From: Salticus scenicus
Lineage: Eukaryota > Arthropoda > Arachnida > Araneae > Salticidae
Direction of reading: 5' to 3'
Assembly (NCBI GenBank): GCA_963930645.1
Contig: OZ005655.1
Location: 131,238,126-131,302,125 of the forward strand
Length of the DNA: 64,000 nucleotides
Part shown: positions 54,328 through 64,000 of the stretch, in pieces
Layout: each line of letters opens with the position of its first letter
How positions within the stretch are numbered: the first letter of the stretch is position 1
Translations under genes and position numbers: made by a program
The notes under the pieces: model-generated
What the model saw: the letters and a program-made list of their open reading frames with translations, nothing else
Databases searched by the model: none
Told to the model about the DNA's origin: nothing

Positions 54328-55292
54328 TGTTGTAAAATTTATACCCTTTCCGTGTTGATTCTCAAATTTAAATTTAAATTCATTTACTACTTAAATATAA
54401 TTTAAATTCACGTTATAACCTTTAAAATTTAAGTTATTAATTAAATGAATTATAGCGTTTAGTGCTATTTTCTCTTTTGATGCTGCCATTTGAGTTAAAG
54501 ATAAATTAAAATTAAAAAGCTTAATGATAATTACTTTTAGTTAAAAATTATATTCCTTATTAATATATTTATGTTTAAGTCTTTTGAAATAACTTTAATT
54601 ACTTACCTCATATTTAAAAGCATATTTTGTTAAAATTAACTTAAAGAAAAATATGTTTAAATCCTTTTACGGATTGTTCATTTCGCTACTTAGCGAGGAG
54701 ATGTAATATTTTTTCAACTGCAGAGTCTCTTTGCTTAGCCCATAGATGGCGGCTGACTCGCAGCGTCGTGTTGCTATAGTTATGGGAGGCGTTCCTATTC
54801 TACAGCATCTAGTAGCTGTTACTTGAATCCGTTTCGTGACTATAAAAAGGAGGTAGGAAATATGTAATCAGTCTCTTAAGCTTTGAAGCCCTTAATCTTT
54901 TAAGCTTTTATGTTTTTTCAGTTTAGCTCAAAGTCATGAGCTGGTATTTCGATATAATTATAAACTGTTTAGTTTTATTATGATTGTAAATTACGTTTTT
55001 GTGACTTGTTCGTTTAGTGAAAAGTAGCTTTCTATTTGAACTCAGTATGGCAGTATTTTTAAGGGTATTTAACCTCTCGTCAGCAACCTTTCTACAATTG
55101 TTTCAGCTGATTTAATGTTATTCATCATTTTGTTTCAACTTTAATAAACTGTTTTAATTGAATTTTTGTCTTCAATGAATGCCACATATATTTATCTTCT
55201 TTATAGCTTTTTAGAGCTGAGCAACTATCATTTCACTGCACTGCTAACTCTGCTAACTTGATATATGTGGAAATTGTTTTTTTTTCACAATA
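54328..55292 (+). mobile_element. Solo LTR (965 bp) with 5-bp TSD
   Basis: It begins TGTTGTAAAATTTATACC and ends TTTTTTTTCACAATA. GTATC at 54323-54327 recurs at 55293-55297, and the other units of the host repeat read GTGTATCTCTTAAG without interruption. The LTR has a TATA box TATAAAAAGG (54841) and AATAAA (55144), in the right order for a plus-strand promoter and polyadenylation site. A terminal CA is not intact. The 5-bp duplication fits gypsy or BEL/Pao. Confidence 0.85.
54841..54850 (+). promoter_or_regulatory. TATA box of the solo LTR
   Basis: TATAAAAAGG, followed by about 300 bp before AATAAA at 55144. Confidence 0.55.
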
Positions 55293-55709
55293 GTATCCCT
55301 TAAGTTGTGCGCTTTTTTTTAGGGGGCACAAAGGGTCAGGGAAGGAATACGCGCCCGCAGCGCGTGTTTCCGTTAAGTTGTGCGCGCGCAGCGCGCACGG
55401 GACTGCGCTGCCAAAGGCAGTGGGGACACGGTGCGAGTTTTTACCCGATCAGAAATGATTTTTTTTAGGGGGCACGTAGGGTCAGGGAAGGATACGCGCG
55501 CGCAACGCGTGTATCTCTTAAGTTGTGCGCGCGCAGCGCGCACGGGACTGCGCTGCCGAAGGCAGTGGGGACCCGGGCCGAATTTTTACCCAATCACAAA
55601 TGATTTTTTTTTAATTTCTTTTCTTAACGCTAAAAGTTACTGTTAGTGATTCATTAATTATAGTGATTCATTTGAAAATACTGACCCGCTAGCGGGCGAA
55701 GCCCGCTAG

Positions 55710-56448
55710 TAAATAAATAATAAATTACGAGAAATTGAAGAAAATATTCAGCAATATGTGATAAAAAGACATGCAGTGGCTTAAAGCAATGTTCTATTCG
55801 GAGTCTTCTCAGAACTAAATTACATAATACTAAAAATATAAAGCATTTGTGGAATATTTTTCACGGAGATAATTTATATTCATAATTCTGTTTAGAAACA
55901 AATTATTTCCAGGAAAAAAAGAAAAATAGGATGAATAAACTAATATTTGAGAATATAAAATTTTGCTTCTAAGAAAGTTGAGATTTTCTCAATGTAGGTA
56001 AGAGCTGTGACATTTTACAAATGCCGCACACTGAAAAAATGTACGATAAATAACAAAGATACTGATATGATAATAAATTTATATCTGATAGTAGAATTTT
56101 CATAATCACATTTGAAGGCGAAATGAAAATAAAAACATCTTTTCTGTAAACGGAGAAAAGCTAAAACTACAGTTTTTAAAGCAGTTTCGCATCTCATTTA
56201 CTTAAAGTAAATTGAACTATTTACTTTAAACGAAAGATGAAATTTTAATTCCTAATTAGCGAAAGAAGAATTTTCTCTACATACTTAAAATTAGTCATTT
56301 GAAATAAGCCTTCAATTGAAATTAGGCAAAGAATTTTTCCATCTATAAAATTTTCAGATAGTCTCTAAACACAAATATCATATACAAACAAATAGTCAGC
56401 AGCAAAATTATTGAAGCACACATCCACAATTTTCATATATATATATAT
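55710..56448. other. AT-rich stretch without recognised gene
   Basis: Nothing recognised; ends with a short TA run next to the mariner element. Confidence 0.5.
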
Positions 56449-57203
56449 AAGGTGTGCCCAAATGAAAAGGAGACCTTAGCTGTAGCAACGTTATATAAAA
56501 TACCAGTGAGTTAATGTGTTGGACGATATATGACATGGTGGTATTGCTACATACGCATGCGCAGTTAACGGCTTCGCATCAATATCTTCATTGCTGGAGA
56601 GTCATTTCCGCAGTTCATTGCATGATTGGTTCCTCCAGATCAGCACAATAGGTGTGCCCAAATGAAAAGGAAGCTAAAGTTATATGTGAAGAAATTTTAA
56701 TAACAATATTTTATGACAGTTCATGTGGTATATAGTACAACTATAAATAATTGCCATTTGATACACTGATATTGCAACGCGTAGGAAGAGAGTGGATGGC
56801 TCAACAGATTGGTCAGGCAAACATCCATTCTCTCCGTCTTCTGATTCTCTGACAGATGCTTGGGCACCCATTGTGACCAAACTTTTCCGTAACCAAGCTT
56901 TGTGTGGATTATGTGATGCGCAGTTCCTTTGTTTATCGACAGTTCAACAGAAATTTCACGTGTGGTGATCCGCCGATTCTTCCGTATGAGCTCATCCACA
57001 GCCGACCTTTTTGTGCTGATCTGGAGGAATCCATCATGCAACGAACTGCGGAAATGACTCTCCAGCAATGAGGATATTGATGCGAAGCCGTTAACTGCGC
57101 ATGCGTATGTAGCAATACCACCATGTCATATCGTCCAACACATTAACTCACTGGGATTTGATATAACGCCGCTACAGGTAAGGTTTCCTTTTCATTTGGG
57201 CAC

Positions 57204-57208
<5 letters not shown>
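56449..57208 (-). mobile_element. Mariner remnant with inverted terminal duplication
   Basis: AAGGTGTGCCCAAATGAAAA is the terminal sequence. It occurs at 56449, again at 56651 in the same direction, and inverted at the right end (57208). The left 200 bp (56449-56650) is an inverted copy of the right 200 bp, including TTAACGGCTTCGCATCAATA and its partner. So the element has an extra foldback arm joined to its normal left end. TA runs flank both sides. Confidence 0.9.
56721..57068 (-). pseudogene. Mariner transposase fragment
   Basis: Residues near 22-80 read VDELIRKNRRITTREISVEL and GTAHHIIHTKLGYGKVWSQW, the second helix-turn-helix and linker (WVPKHL) of mariner transposases. The catalytic domain is absent: after about residue 85 the frame runs into unrelated sequence before the left end. 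The upstream part (first helix-turn-helix) is also missing. Confidence 0.88.
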
Positions 57209-57239
<31 letters not shown>

Positions 57240-58460
57240 AGTTTGATCGATAATTTTTATCATCAACTTACTTTTTTATGAACAGTATAAGACTAAGATC
57301 GTGACTCGACAAATATTTACTTAACAAAACAGTATTAGGTGCCCATTTTTTAAGTAGGAATTATTGCTCGTGCTTCAATAATTTTGCTGCAGACTGTATA
57401 TATCCTACTGCTTTAAAAGCTAAAAATATAATTCAATTTCTTATTTTACTTTAATTATTTACGTTTTTAACATTAGTAATAATCTAATATTTAAGGAAGA
57501 AAATTAACTACTATTTTCTTATTAAGCTTTAACAAATATATATATATATATATATATATTTTTGTGGGGTGGGGGGGAGGGAAGACGGAAACCTAAAAAC
57601 AGTTATTTATTATCACATGCAATATACGGTATATGCTTCTACCGCATTCCACTTAGCTAAGAAAAGAACAGTATTAAAAATTTTTGAAATAATTTATCTT
57701 TCTAATATTTATATATGTAATTTTCATAGCGTACTGTTTATATAAAGTTTAAAATTATGTATGTTCTTTTAAAAAGTTCACAATGTCTATGATGTCAATT
57801 TGAAAATTTTAACAGTTTCAGTTTTAGATACAAAAGCATGAAACGCTGAATTTTGTGTTGCATTGCATAATCATACATCATTTTAGAGAGAATTAAAGAA
57901 CAATTAAATAAATATTAAATACTATTTGATACTTACTTCGTACTTAATTACATATTTATTAAATAAAACTTACGTCATGTGAATAATTCTTCTTCTTCTT
58001 CTTCTTCTTATTATTATTATTATTTTTTTTTTTTTTTAGGAAATAAAAATGTAGTGCATTTACTTTCAAATTTAGCATAAATATTATTATTTTATTTATT
58101 TACTTTTTTCATGGTAATTTGGAAAAATAAGTTTTTTCAGCTTGATTGGAAAAGTAATTTATTTTTTAAATTATTACTATACTTATCAAATGGCCGTAAT
58201 TTTGAAATAATCTGTGGATCAATTATTAATTAATAAACTTTGTTAAGACACTGATAAATGATATGCACTTACAAAGTTTCAAAATGATTCATAAATGCGT
58301 TTTTATGCAATGTTTAAATTTTAAACTGGCAACTATTTTGAAACAAGAATGTGAATCAAGATTATTAATTTACTTGATTGAGACCTTGTTATGGGCTTCC
58401 GATATTTAAAGCAATCAGTTCGTAAATATGTTTTTATTCGAGTTTCTAATTTTTCAAGTA
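57209..58460. other. AT-rich stretch with microsatellites
   Basis: (TA)n at 57208-57236 and 57537-57559, a G-rich tract near 57564-57580, (CTT)n/(ATT)n at 57990-58023. No gene recognised. Confidence 0.6.
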
Positions 58461-58620
58461 TGGTTGCTCTTACCCAAAGGTCGAGAAAGTATTGTTTTAG
58501 GGTCAAATTTTCGAACGTGAGTTTTTGTTATATTTACATGTTCTGAGGTCCCCTGAATACGAAAATCATGTTTTTAAAGAATGGTCTGTGTGTCTGTCTG
58601 TGTGTCTGTTAGCAGCATAT

Positions 58621-58629
58621 CTCAAGAAC
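58621..58629. other. 9-bp target duplication, left
   Basis: CTCAAGAAC, repeated at 62639-62647. Family A copy 1 has the single, uninterrupted CTCAAAAAC (inverse near 3318-3326). Confidence 0.93.
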
Positions 58630-58636
58630 GGTACCC

Positions 58637-59072
58637 CGTCAAAATAGCCCAAGACAAAATAGCCCCGACAAAAAAACCTTGACAACAAAACAGCCTCGAC
58701 AAAATAGCCCCGACAAAACGGCCCCGACAAAACGGCCCCGACAAAACAGCCCCAGACAAAATAGCCCCAGACAAAATAGCCTCGACAAAATAGCCCCGAC
58801 AAAATAGCCCCAGGACAAAATAGCCCCCGACAAAATAGCCCCGACAAAACAGCCCCAGACAAAATAGCCCCGACAAAATAGCCCCAGGACAAAATAGCCC
58901 CGACAAAATAGCCCCAGACAAAATAGCCCCGACAAAACAGCCCCAGGACAAAACAGCCCCGACAAAACAGCCCCGACAAAATAGCCCAAGACAGAATAGC
59001 CCCAACAAAATAGCCCCAGACAAAACAGCCCCGACAAAACAGCCTCGACAAAACAGCCCCGACAAAATAGCC
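58637..59072 (-). repeat. Left terminal array of 14-16 bp units
   Basis: About 30 head-to-tail units, GCCCCGACAAAATA with variants GCCCCAGACAAAATA (15) and GCCCCAGGACAAAATA (16). The minus strand is open in all three frames for 132-171 codons (GAILS, GLFCR, GYFVG words). This is a property of a 14-nt unit without stop codons, not a protein gene. Confidence 0.95.
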
Positions 59073-59077
59073 CGAAA

Positions 59078-59225
59078 GCATTTATATGATTTAATAGAAA
59101 ATTTATTTAATTAACTTATGGACTAGCTAGACTTTTAAAACTTTTAGAATAGCTCGAAATACGATGACAATGTATATTTTAATACTTTTAGCCAATTTTT
59201 TCGGGTGACCGTTGCCTTCGGTAGT
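59078..59225. repeat. Single copy of the 147-bp satellite monomer
   Basis: GCATTTATATGATTTAATAG, then GACTAGCTAGAC, then CTTTTAGCCAATTTTTTCGG and TTGCCTTCGGTAG match the B-type monomer of 10.9-11.9 kb. It sits directly inside the left array. Confidence 0.85.
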
Positions 59226-59312
59226 GTTTTTATTATTAGGTTGATTTCTTTAGAAATCGACCTATTGCAATCACTTCGTTTATCTATCTATCTATCTATC
59301 TATAATGAAAAT

Positions 59313-60170
59313 TTTGTTATCACGATAACTCCCGAAATAATACTCGAAATCGAACCAAATTTGAACAGTGAACTGATCTTATAAATACCTTGGATGAGTT
59401 CGTTAACCAAGTTCCTCCGACTTTTTGTTTTCAAGTGGCAGCCACTTGAAAATTTCAAACCCACATTGTAAAAAGCGTATTTAAAGCAAGATTTGCTTGA
59501 ATTTTTATGTAAACCTAGACTACATAAGGATCTAAATGAACTTTATTAATGAAATTTATCTGCCATTTTAAATAAAGTGGCTGATATCTTAAGTTAAGTG
59601 GGGCCACTTGAAATCAGGCTACCAATTGAAAATTTAAAATCACGATAACTTCCAAATAATACTTAAAATCAAACCAAATTTGGACAGCGTCTTAACTTGT
59701 GCTATGGATATCTTGGATGAGTTTCTTAACCAAGTTACACCACCATTTTGTTTTCAAGTGGAGACCACTTGAAATTTTCAAATTCAAATTGTAAAAAGCG
59801 TATTCCGAATTTGTTTGAATTTTGATGTATACATAGACTATATACAAAGTGTCTCAATGAAGTTAATTAATGAACGTATCCGCCATTTTTAATAAAGTGG
59901 CGGATATCTTAAGTTAAGCGGGGCCACTTGAAATCAAGCTACCACTTGAAAATTTAAAATCACGATAACTTTGGACAGTGTCTTAACTTGTGTTATGAAT
60001 ATCTTGGATGACTTCCTTAACCAAGTTGCTCACCATTTTGTTTTCAAGTGGAGATCACTTGAAAATTTCAAATTCAAATTGTAAAAAGCGTATTCCGAAT
60101 TTGTTTGAATTTTAATGTATACATGGTCTATATAAGTGTCTCAATGAAGTTTATTAATGAACTATGAATT
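59313..60170. repeat. Three tandem units of about 310 bp
   Basis: ATCACGATAACT, TTCAAGTGGAGACCACTTGA, TGTAAAAAGCGTAT, CTTAAGTTAAGTGGGGCCAC recur from about 59315, 59638 and 59960. AAGTGG and CCACTT words make local hairpins. A (TATC)n run precedes the array (59280-59304). Confidence 0.85.
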
Positions 60171-60240
60171 TTCTCGCCAATAGTCGCCAAAAAAGTCGCC
60201 AAGTGTAAAAGTCGCCAAATTTGGCGCCATATTGGAGCTT
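60170..60240 (-). repeat. Short gypsy-LTR-like fragment
   Basis: TTTTCTCGCCAATAGTCGCC, then AAGTCGCCAAATTTGGCGCC closely follows the block at 41805-41865 of the gypsy LTR. Confidence 0.6.
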
Positions 60241-61014
60241 TTTAATTTACACATTTTACTGAGCAACTTTCTCTGTCATTTTGATGGCAGCCACTTAATT
60301 TTTCAACACGATGACTTTTGAGATTCTGAATTAATTCCAACTATATTTGTACAGTAGTCTTATCTCACAAATGCATTCAAATGCATTTACTATATTTGTC
60401 AACTTGGCCCACCATCTTGTCTTCTCCAATATGTAATTACGATGAAATAAGAAGAAAAGGGCTTTTAAAATATGCTGGTGTGAACAAAGGGCGAGGCTAA
60501 CAGTTCTCCGAAATAAATTATAAATTTACCAGGTATGTTTATATGATTCAACAGAAAATTTTAAAAACATGGTACATAAAATGTTCTTTTTATCTTGTAA
60601 TTATTTAATGTAAAACATAATGTATTTTCGTAAATTGTAAATAACTATTTTTTTAAATGGGGATTTGTTATTTTCTTTTATATACCTAAATAAGAAATAA
60701 AATATTCCTGAAAATTTTGGATTTAAGGTTTTCTATGAATTTACACATTTCGAGATATCTGTCTGTGTGTGTCAGCAAAAGTTCTGGTCGCTGTAACCAA
60801 ACCAATAAGCAGAATTTAACAATACTTGATTTTTTTTTTCTTTTTTTTCATCTTCAGTTAAATTTGTTCTGATTAACTTTTGTGATACATCGTCAAACAG
60901 GTGACCTTTCATTCAGCGACTAAACTTATTTATTCTCAGGCCGTGGTGAACTCCCACTTGGGGCCTACTGTCCCTTAATCTATCCTCCAAATAACTTTAC
61001 ACTTTGATAATAAT

Positions 61015-61045
<31 letters not shown>

Positions 61046-61284
61046 AAAGAAAACAAATTTAACTTGCATAATTTTATTTTAAAATAAATGATTTAATCAG
61101 CAACCACTTCAACTTTATGTGTACATCGACGGCAGACGTTCGGCAGACAATTCGTTATGCTCCACTGAAATAATTTAATTTTGTGTAATTTTAAGCAACA
61201 ATAACAACAACAACAAACAGAAACTTTTTAAACTTTCTGTGTATAAAATAAATTATCTTGATTGTATTTTGGTGTTTATCATCA

Positions 61285-61930
61285 GGAAGGTGGCGCTACT
61301 CTTTTGCTTATTCCACCATTTAGAATGAGACTATATCTCAGTTTCTATTGAACACTATATACCTTAAAAAAAGTATCCATCACTTAATTTTCTTTCTCAC
61401 GTTAAAAGTTGCGTGAATACCGGCCGAAAGTTGGTTCTGCTATGCTCTAATTTTCCTTGTTTCTAAAAAAGCCATAACTCAAAATCTAATGTGCATAATA
61501 ACACCATTGTTTTCCTTACTGGATTTTAAAATTGTGTGTATATGGACTGAAAAGTGGTGTAGTTACGTTGTAAATTTTGTTTAAATTTGTGTTCATATTG
61601 GCTGAAAGGTAGCGCTGATGCTGATATGCTGTCATTTTCTTTATTTATGAAAAAGTTTATCTTAAAATCTAATCGGCATAACTGCATCATTTTTTAAATT
61701 CTGTGAATATTACATGAAATGTTGTATGTTATCGGTTGGAAGGTGGCGTTTTTATGTTGTAAATTTCTCTGAATTTTCCTTGCTTATGAAATACTAAACA
61801 TCAAATTCTATTGTGTATAAGTGCACCATTTTTTCCCTACTGATGTTTAAGTTTTTGTGTGTATAGGCCGATAGGTGGCGCTAATACGCTGTATTTTTCT
61901 TTGATTCTGAAAAAACTATATGACACACTT
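61285..61930. repeat. Degenerate tandem units of about 140 bp
   Basis: GGCCGAAAG or GGCTGAAAGGTAGCGCTGAT, GTTGGAAGGTGGCG, GGCCGATAGGTGGCGCTAAT recur near 61287, 61422, 61600, 61733 and 61865. ATTTTCCTTG/TTTCTTT and ATAACTGCACCATTTT-type blocks lie between. Confidence 0.65.
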
Positions 61931-62094
61931 CCGGTTGTCCGATTTTCGCCAAAAGTTCGAAAAATCATATGTACACCAGACCTACCTCAATTCTGAAGTT
62001 TCGTAGTTCTATCTTTTTTTTTTTTTTTTTTTTCTATATATGATTGAGATATGATTGTCAGAAGATTTTCCATGTAGAAAGAAAGATACATAAA

Positions 62095-62633
62095 AATTTT
62101 GTCGGGGACTATTTTGTCGGGGGCCATTTTGTGGGGGCTATTTTGTCGGGGGCTACTTTGTCGGGCTGTTTTGTCGGGGGCTATTTTGTCGGGGCTGTTT
62201 TGTCGGGGGCTATTTTGTCGGGGCTCTTTTGTCGGTGGGCTCTTTTGTAGGGGGCTATTTTGTCGGGGCTGTTTTGTCTTGGGGCTATTTTGTCGGGGGC
62301 TGTTTTGTCGGGGCTATTTTGTCGGGGCTATTTTGTCGGGGCTGTTTTGTCGGGGGGCTCTTTTGTCGGGGGCTATTTTGTCGGGGGCTCTTTTGTCAGG
62401 GCTCTTTTGTCGGGAGCTATTTTGTCGGGGCTATTTTGTCGGGGCTGTTTTGTCTTGGGGCTGTTTTGTCTGGGGCTATTTTGTCTGGGGCTATTTTGTC
62501 GGGGCTGTTTTGTCGGAGCTCTTTTGTCGGAGCTCTTTTGTCGGAGCTCATTTGTCCTTTTGGCTCATTTGTCGGAGCTGTTTTGTCGGGGTTTTTTTGT
62601 CGGAGCTGTTTTGTCTTGGGCTTATTTGACGGG
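62095..62633 (+). repeat. Right terminal array of 14-16 bp units
   Basis: About 36 units of GGGGCTATTTTGTC with variants GGGGGCTATTTTGTC and GGAGCTCTTTTGTC. It is the inverse of the left array, so the two can base-pair. The plus strand is open in three frames for 68-176 codons for the reason given for the left array. Confidence 0.95.
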
Positions 62634-62638
62634 TCACG

Positions 62639-62647
62639 CTCAAGAAC
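62639..62647. other. 9-bp target duplication, right
   Basis: CTCAAGAAC, identical to 58621-58629. Confidence 0.93.
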
Positions 62648-63478
62648 AAATAGTAGCAGAAATTCCAAACTCGGTATTTTAACTGTGTATCATATAGGGA
62701 TGCTACAGTAAGCTTTTCGTTGAGATGAAGCAAATGGCTCGTGTACAGGGACACTCAAAATTATTCAAATACATTACGTCTATGGGATAAATTGCAGGTA
62801 AGTAGAGTTTAACATCTATAGACGGCACTAAACCAAATGAAACGAATATATGTTTTTTGTAATAGAGATAGTCAACTAGGAATTTTTTTTTGTGTATGTA
62901 GGAGCCCCGCCTACGCCACTGGGGGGATAGGCGGGGCTCTACTCCCCCCCCCCCTCGAGAGGAGTAAATTTTCATGATGGGTATCTTTCAAAAGAGCTCG
63001 CCAATACCTTTAAAACGAATGGTTGAACCATCGATCTGCAATAATTTAAAATAAAGTTATGGATTTTTTTCATTAAAAAAAAATAATAATAATAATATTG
63101 AGAATAAAATTAACTTTTATATTTATATATTTAGTATTATACGACTTCACTAATATGGAAATCGTCTGCATTATCATAAAAGATAATTTTTTTGAACAAT
63201 AATTTTTATAAATTATTTTTTTAAAAACAGAATTATTTTTTAACAACCGTATTAAATTCTATATAAATGTAGGTGCATTAATGAAACGGTTTGTTTAGGG
63301 GGCGGTAGCCCCCCCCCCTCACACAGAACTAATTATCATATAAAACTCTTCCTAAGCCTAATTTGAATAATTTAACACAGGTTTACATAACAGTACTCGT
63401 TATCTTACCTCTTAATCTGCAACCTGTATTCATAGTATTAAATTTCAGGGTAAGAGAAAATCGTGTGAGTGACACACC

Positions 63479-63730
63479 AGATTATTTAAAAAAGATTGCG
63501 AACCTACTTGATTAAAAAAATTTGTTTGACACCTTGAAATGGGCTATGTATATATCGAGTTTCAAACATATTGGTTCGTAAGTAAGTTTCCTATATACAG
63601 AATTTTTAAGTGGAACCCCATTTTCAAATGAGGTGGCGGATTAAGTTTGCCGACCAATTCATCTGAGATTTTTCTAAGATGCGACCATTGTACAATTTTG
63701 ATTCAGATTGGTTTAGTATTTTGGAAGTTA

Positions 63731-63789
<59 letters not shown>

Positions 63790-64000
63790 ACACCTAAGGG
63801 TTGTTTTCATACTAAAATTGTAACAAACTCTATAATTTCCAATATTTAAAAGCAAATTTTCATCATATTTGAATTCTAGATTAAGTTGTACATTTAGATA
63901 CCAAATTTGAAGCGATTTGGTTCAATAGTTTAAGATGTACAGATTTAAAGTCTGCAGCTCATGTTATATTAATGATACATATTTCCTATAATTATTCATT
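63479..64000. other. AT-rich end of window
   Basis: Nothing recognised except a (TA)n(GA)n microsatellite at 63732-63788. Confidence 0.6.

Larger units (their letters stand above)
54173..55600. repeat. GC-rich repeat units of Helitron family 4
   Basis: The unit carries GTGCGCGCGCAGCGCGCACG, then GACTGCGCTGCCGAAGGCAG, then TTTTTACCCGATCAGAAATG, then AGGGGGCAC and GGGTCAGGGAAGGA. One copy is at 54180-54327, cut by the solo LTR. Others are at 55298-55370 (remainder), about 55375-55510 and 55515-55620. Each holds two strong hairpins: GCGCGC-based and CTGCCGAAGGCAG. Confidence 0.88.
52608..55709 (+). mobile_element. Helitron family 4 (3.1 kb), broken by a solo LTR
   Basis: A|TCTCCTTATATTATTAAAAT at the start. 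The end is GCGGGC-GAA-GCCCGC overlapping CTAG|T. Near the start is a (GT)n(CTGT)n tract, then GTCTGTGAGAAACGGCTTGA. No Rep/helicase ORF. Inside are an array of about 150-bp AT-rich units (53330-54115) and a GC-rich unit (54173-54327, 55298-55600) in several copies. The solo LTR at 54328-55292 accounts for 965 bp plus 5 bp. Confidence 0.85.
58630..62638. mobile_element. Foldback element with inverted tandem-repeat ends, 4.0 kb
   Basis: The left end reads CCCCGTCAAAATAGCCCAAG then ACAAAATAGC. The right end, inverted, reads ACCCGTCAAATAAGCCCAAG then ACAAAACAGC. Inward from each end extends an array of a 14-16 bp unit (C-rich strand GCCCCGACAAAATA) of about 440 and 540 bp in opposite orientation. 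A 9-bp sequence is duplicated at the borders. Long tandem-repeat TIRs and 9-bp duplications recall Drosophila Foldback and the Mutator-like group. The central 3 kb has repeats but no transposase frame. Confidence 0.93.
58461..63478 (-). mobile_element. Family A copy 2, split by a foldback element
   Basis: Outside the 58630-62638 insertion the sequence is the reverse complement of 2476-3492. It starts TTGCTCTTACCCAAAGGTCG near 58461 and ends GGGTAAGAGAAAATCGTGTG, then AGTGACACACCAG at 63478. Without the insertion it measures about 1.0 kb, like copy 1. It differs by an expanded GC-rich hairpin region near 62900-62960 (GAGCCCCGCC with GGCGGGGCTC). Confidence 0.85.

Noticed and set aside
54173..54330. 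CpG-island promoter
   Set aside because: The GC-rich block is a repeated Helitron unit, not a gene start.
58566..59081. Long overlapping frames on - rich in GLFCRGYFVGAILS words
   Set aside because: They arise from a 14-16 bp tandem unit without stops and are open in all three frames; not protein genes.
62044..62711. Long overlapping frames on + of the same kind
   Set aside because: Same reason; the array is the inverted end of the foldback element.

Overview
The window is gene-poor, strongly AT-rich animal DNA made almost entirely of nested transposable elements and satellites. Runs of 20 or more T or A, a tRNA-type SINE, Tc1, mariner, hAT-type, Helitron, Ty3/gypsy, BEL/Pao and Penelope-like elements together point to an arthropod. 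The style of the gypsy gag, the SINE head and the Tc1 transposase look most like a chelicerate, probably a spider; this is inference from memory of such families, not a search. I recognise no complete host protein-coding gene. Only three short candidate host exons are offered: two related terminal exons on + near 26.1 and 26.7 kb, and one internal exon on - at 32.0 kb.

Layout. 2.5-3.5 kb holds one copy of an interspersed repeat (family A). 4.4-8.8 kb is a minus-strand Helitron with internal tandem arrays and a 2.2 kb foreign segment. 10.9-11.9 kb is a satellite of about 147-bp monomers arranged as A/B dimers. 12.4-17.2 kb is a 4.76 kb non-autonomous hAT-type element with an 8-bp target duplication, carrying four smaller inverted-repeat elements and itself inserted in a gypsy-type LTR relic. 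17.3-24.1 kb has a Helitron copy, two foldback MITEs and a second 4.2 kb hAT-type element that contains another copy of the same Helitron. 24.5-26.0 kb is a Tc1 element with an uninterrupted 340-residue transposase, inserted in a family A fragment.

26.1-32.1 kb holds a duplicated segment with a candidate terminal exon, an unclassified segment, a decayed BEL/Pao gag and one candidate exon. 32.7-42.04 kb is a decayed minus-strand Ty3/gypsy element split by a Penelope-like element. The Penelope insertion has a 781-residue RT/GIY-YIG ORF, a same-strand partial copy and an inverted partial copy, and a 13-bp target duplication. 42.3-46.2 kb is a large imperfect palindrome with a Helitron in its left arm; the right arm preserves the empty site, and the Helitron itself carries a 208-bp MITE with an 8-bp target duplication.

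47.4-57.2 kb has a TA-flanked MITE, a Helitron, a deleted mariner, a SINE, a 3.1 kb Helitron broken by a solo LTR, and a mariner remnant with an inverted terminal duplication. 58.46-63.48 kb is a second family A copy, opposite in orientation to the first, split by a 4.0 kb foldback element. That element's ends are inverted arrays of a 14-16 bp unit, and a 9-bp sequence is duplicated at its borders. This foldback element and the Helitron empty site are the most informative structures here.

The apparently active-type coding sequences are the Tc1 transposase, with an odd third catalytic residue, and the Penelope ORF. The other elements are relics or non-autonomous and would depend on enzymes made elsewhere.
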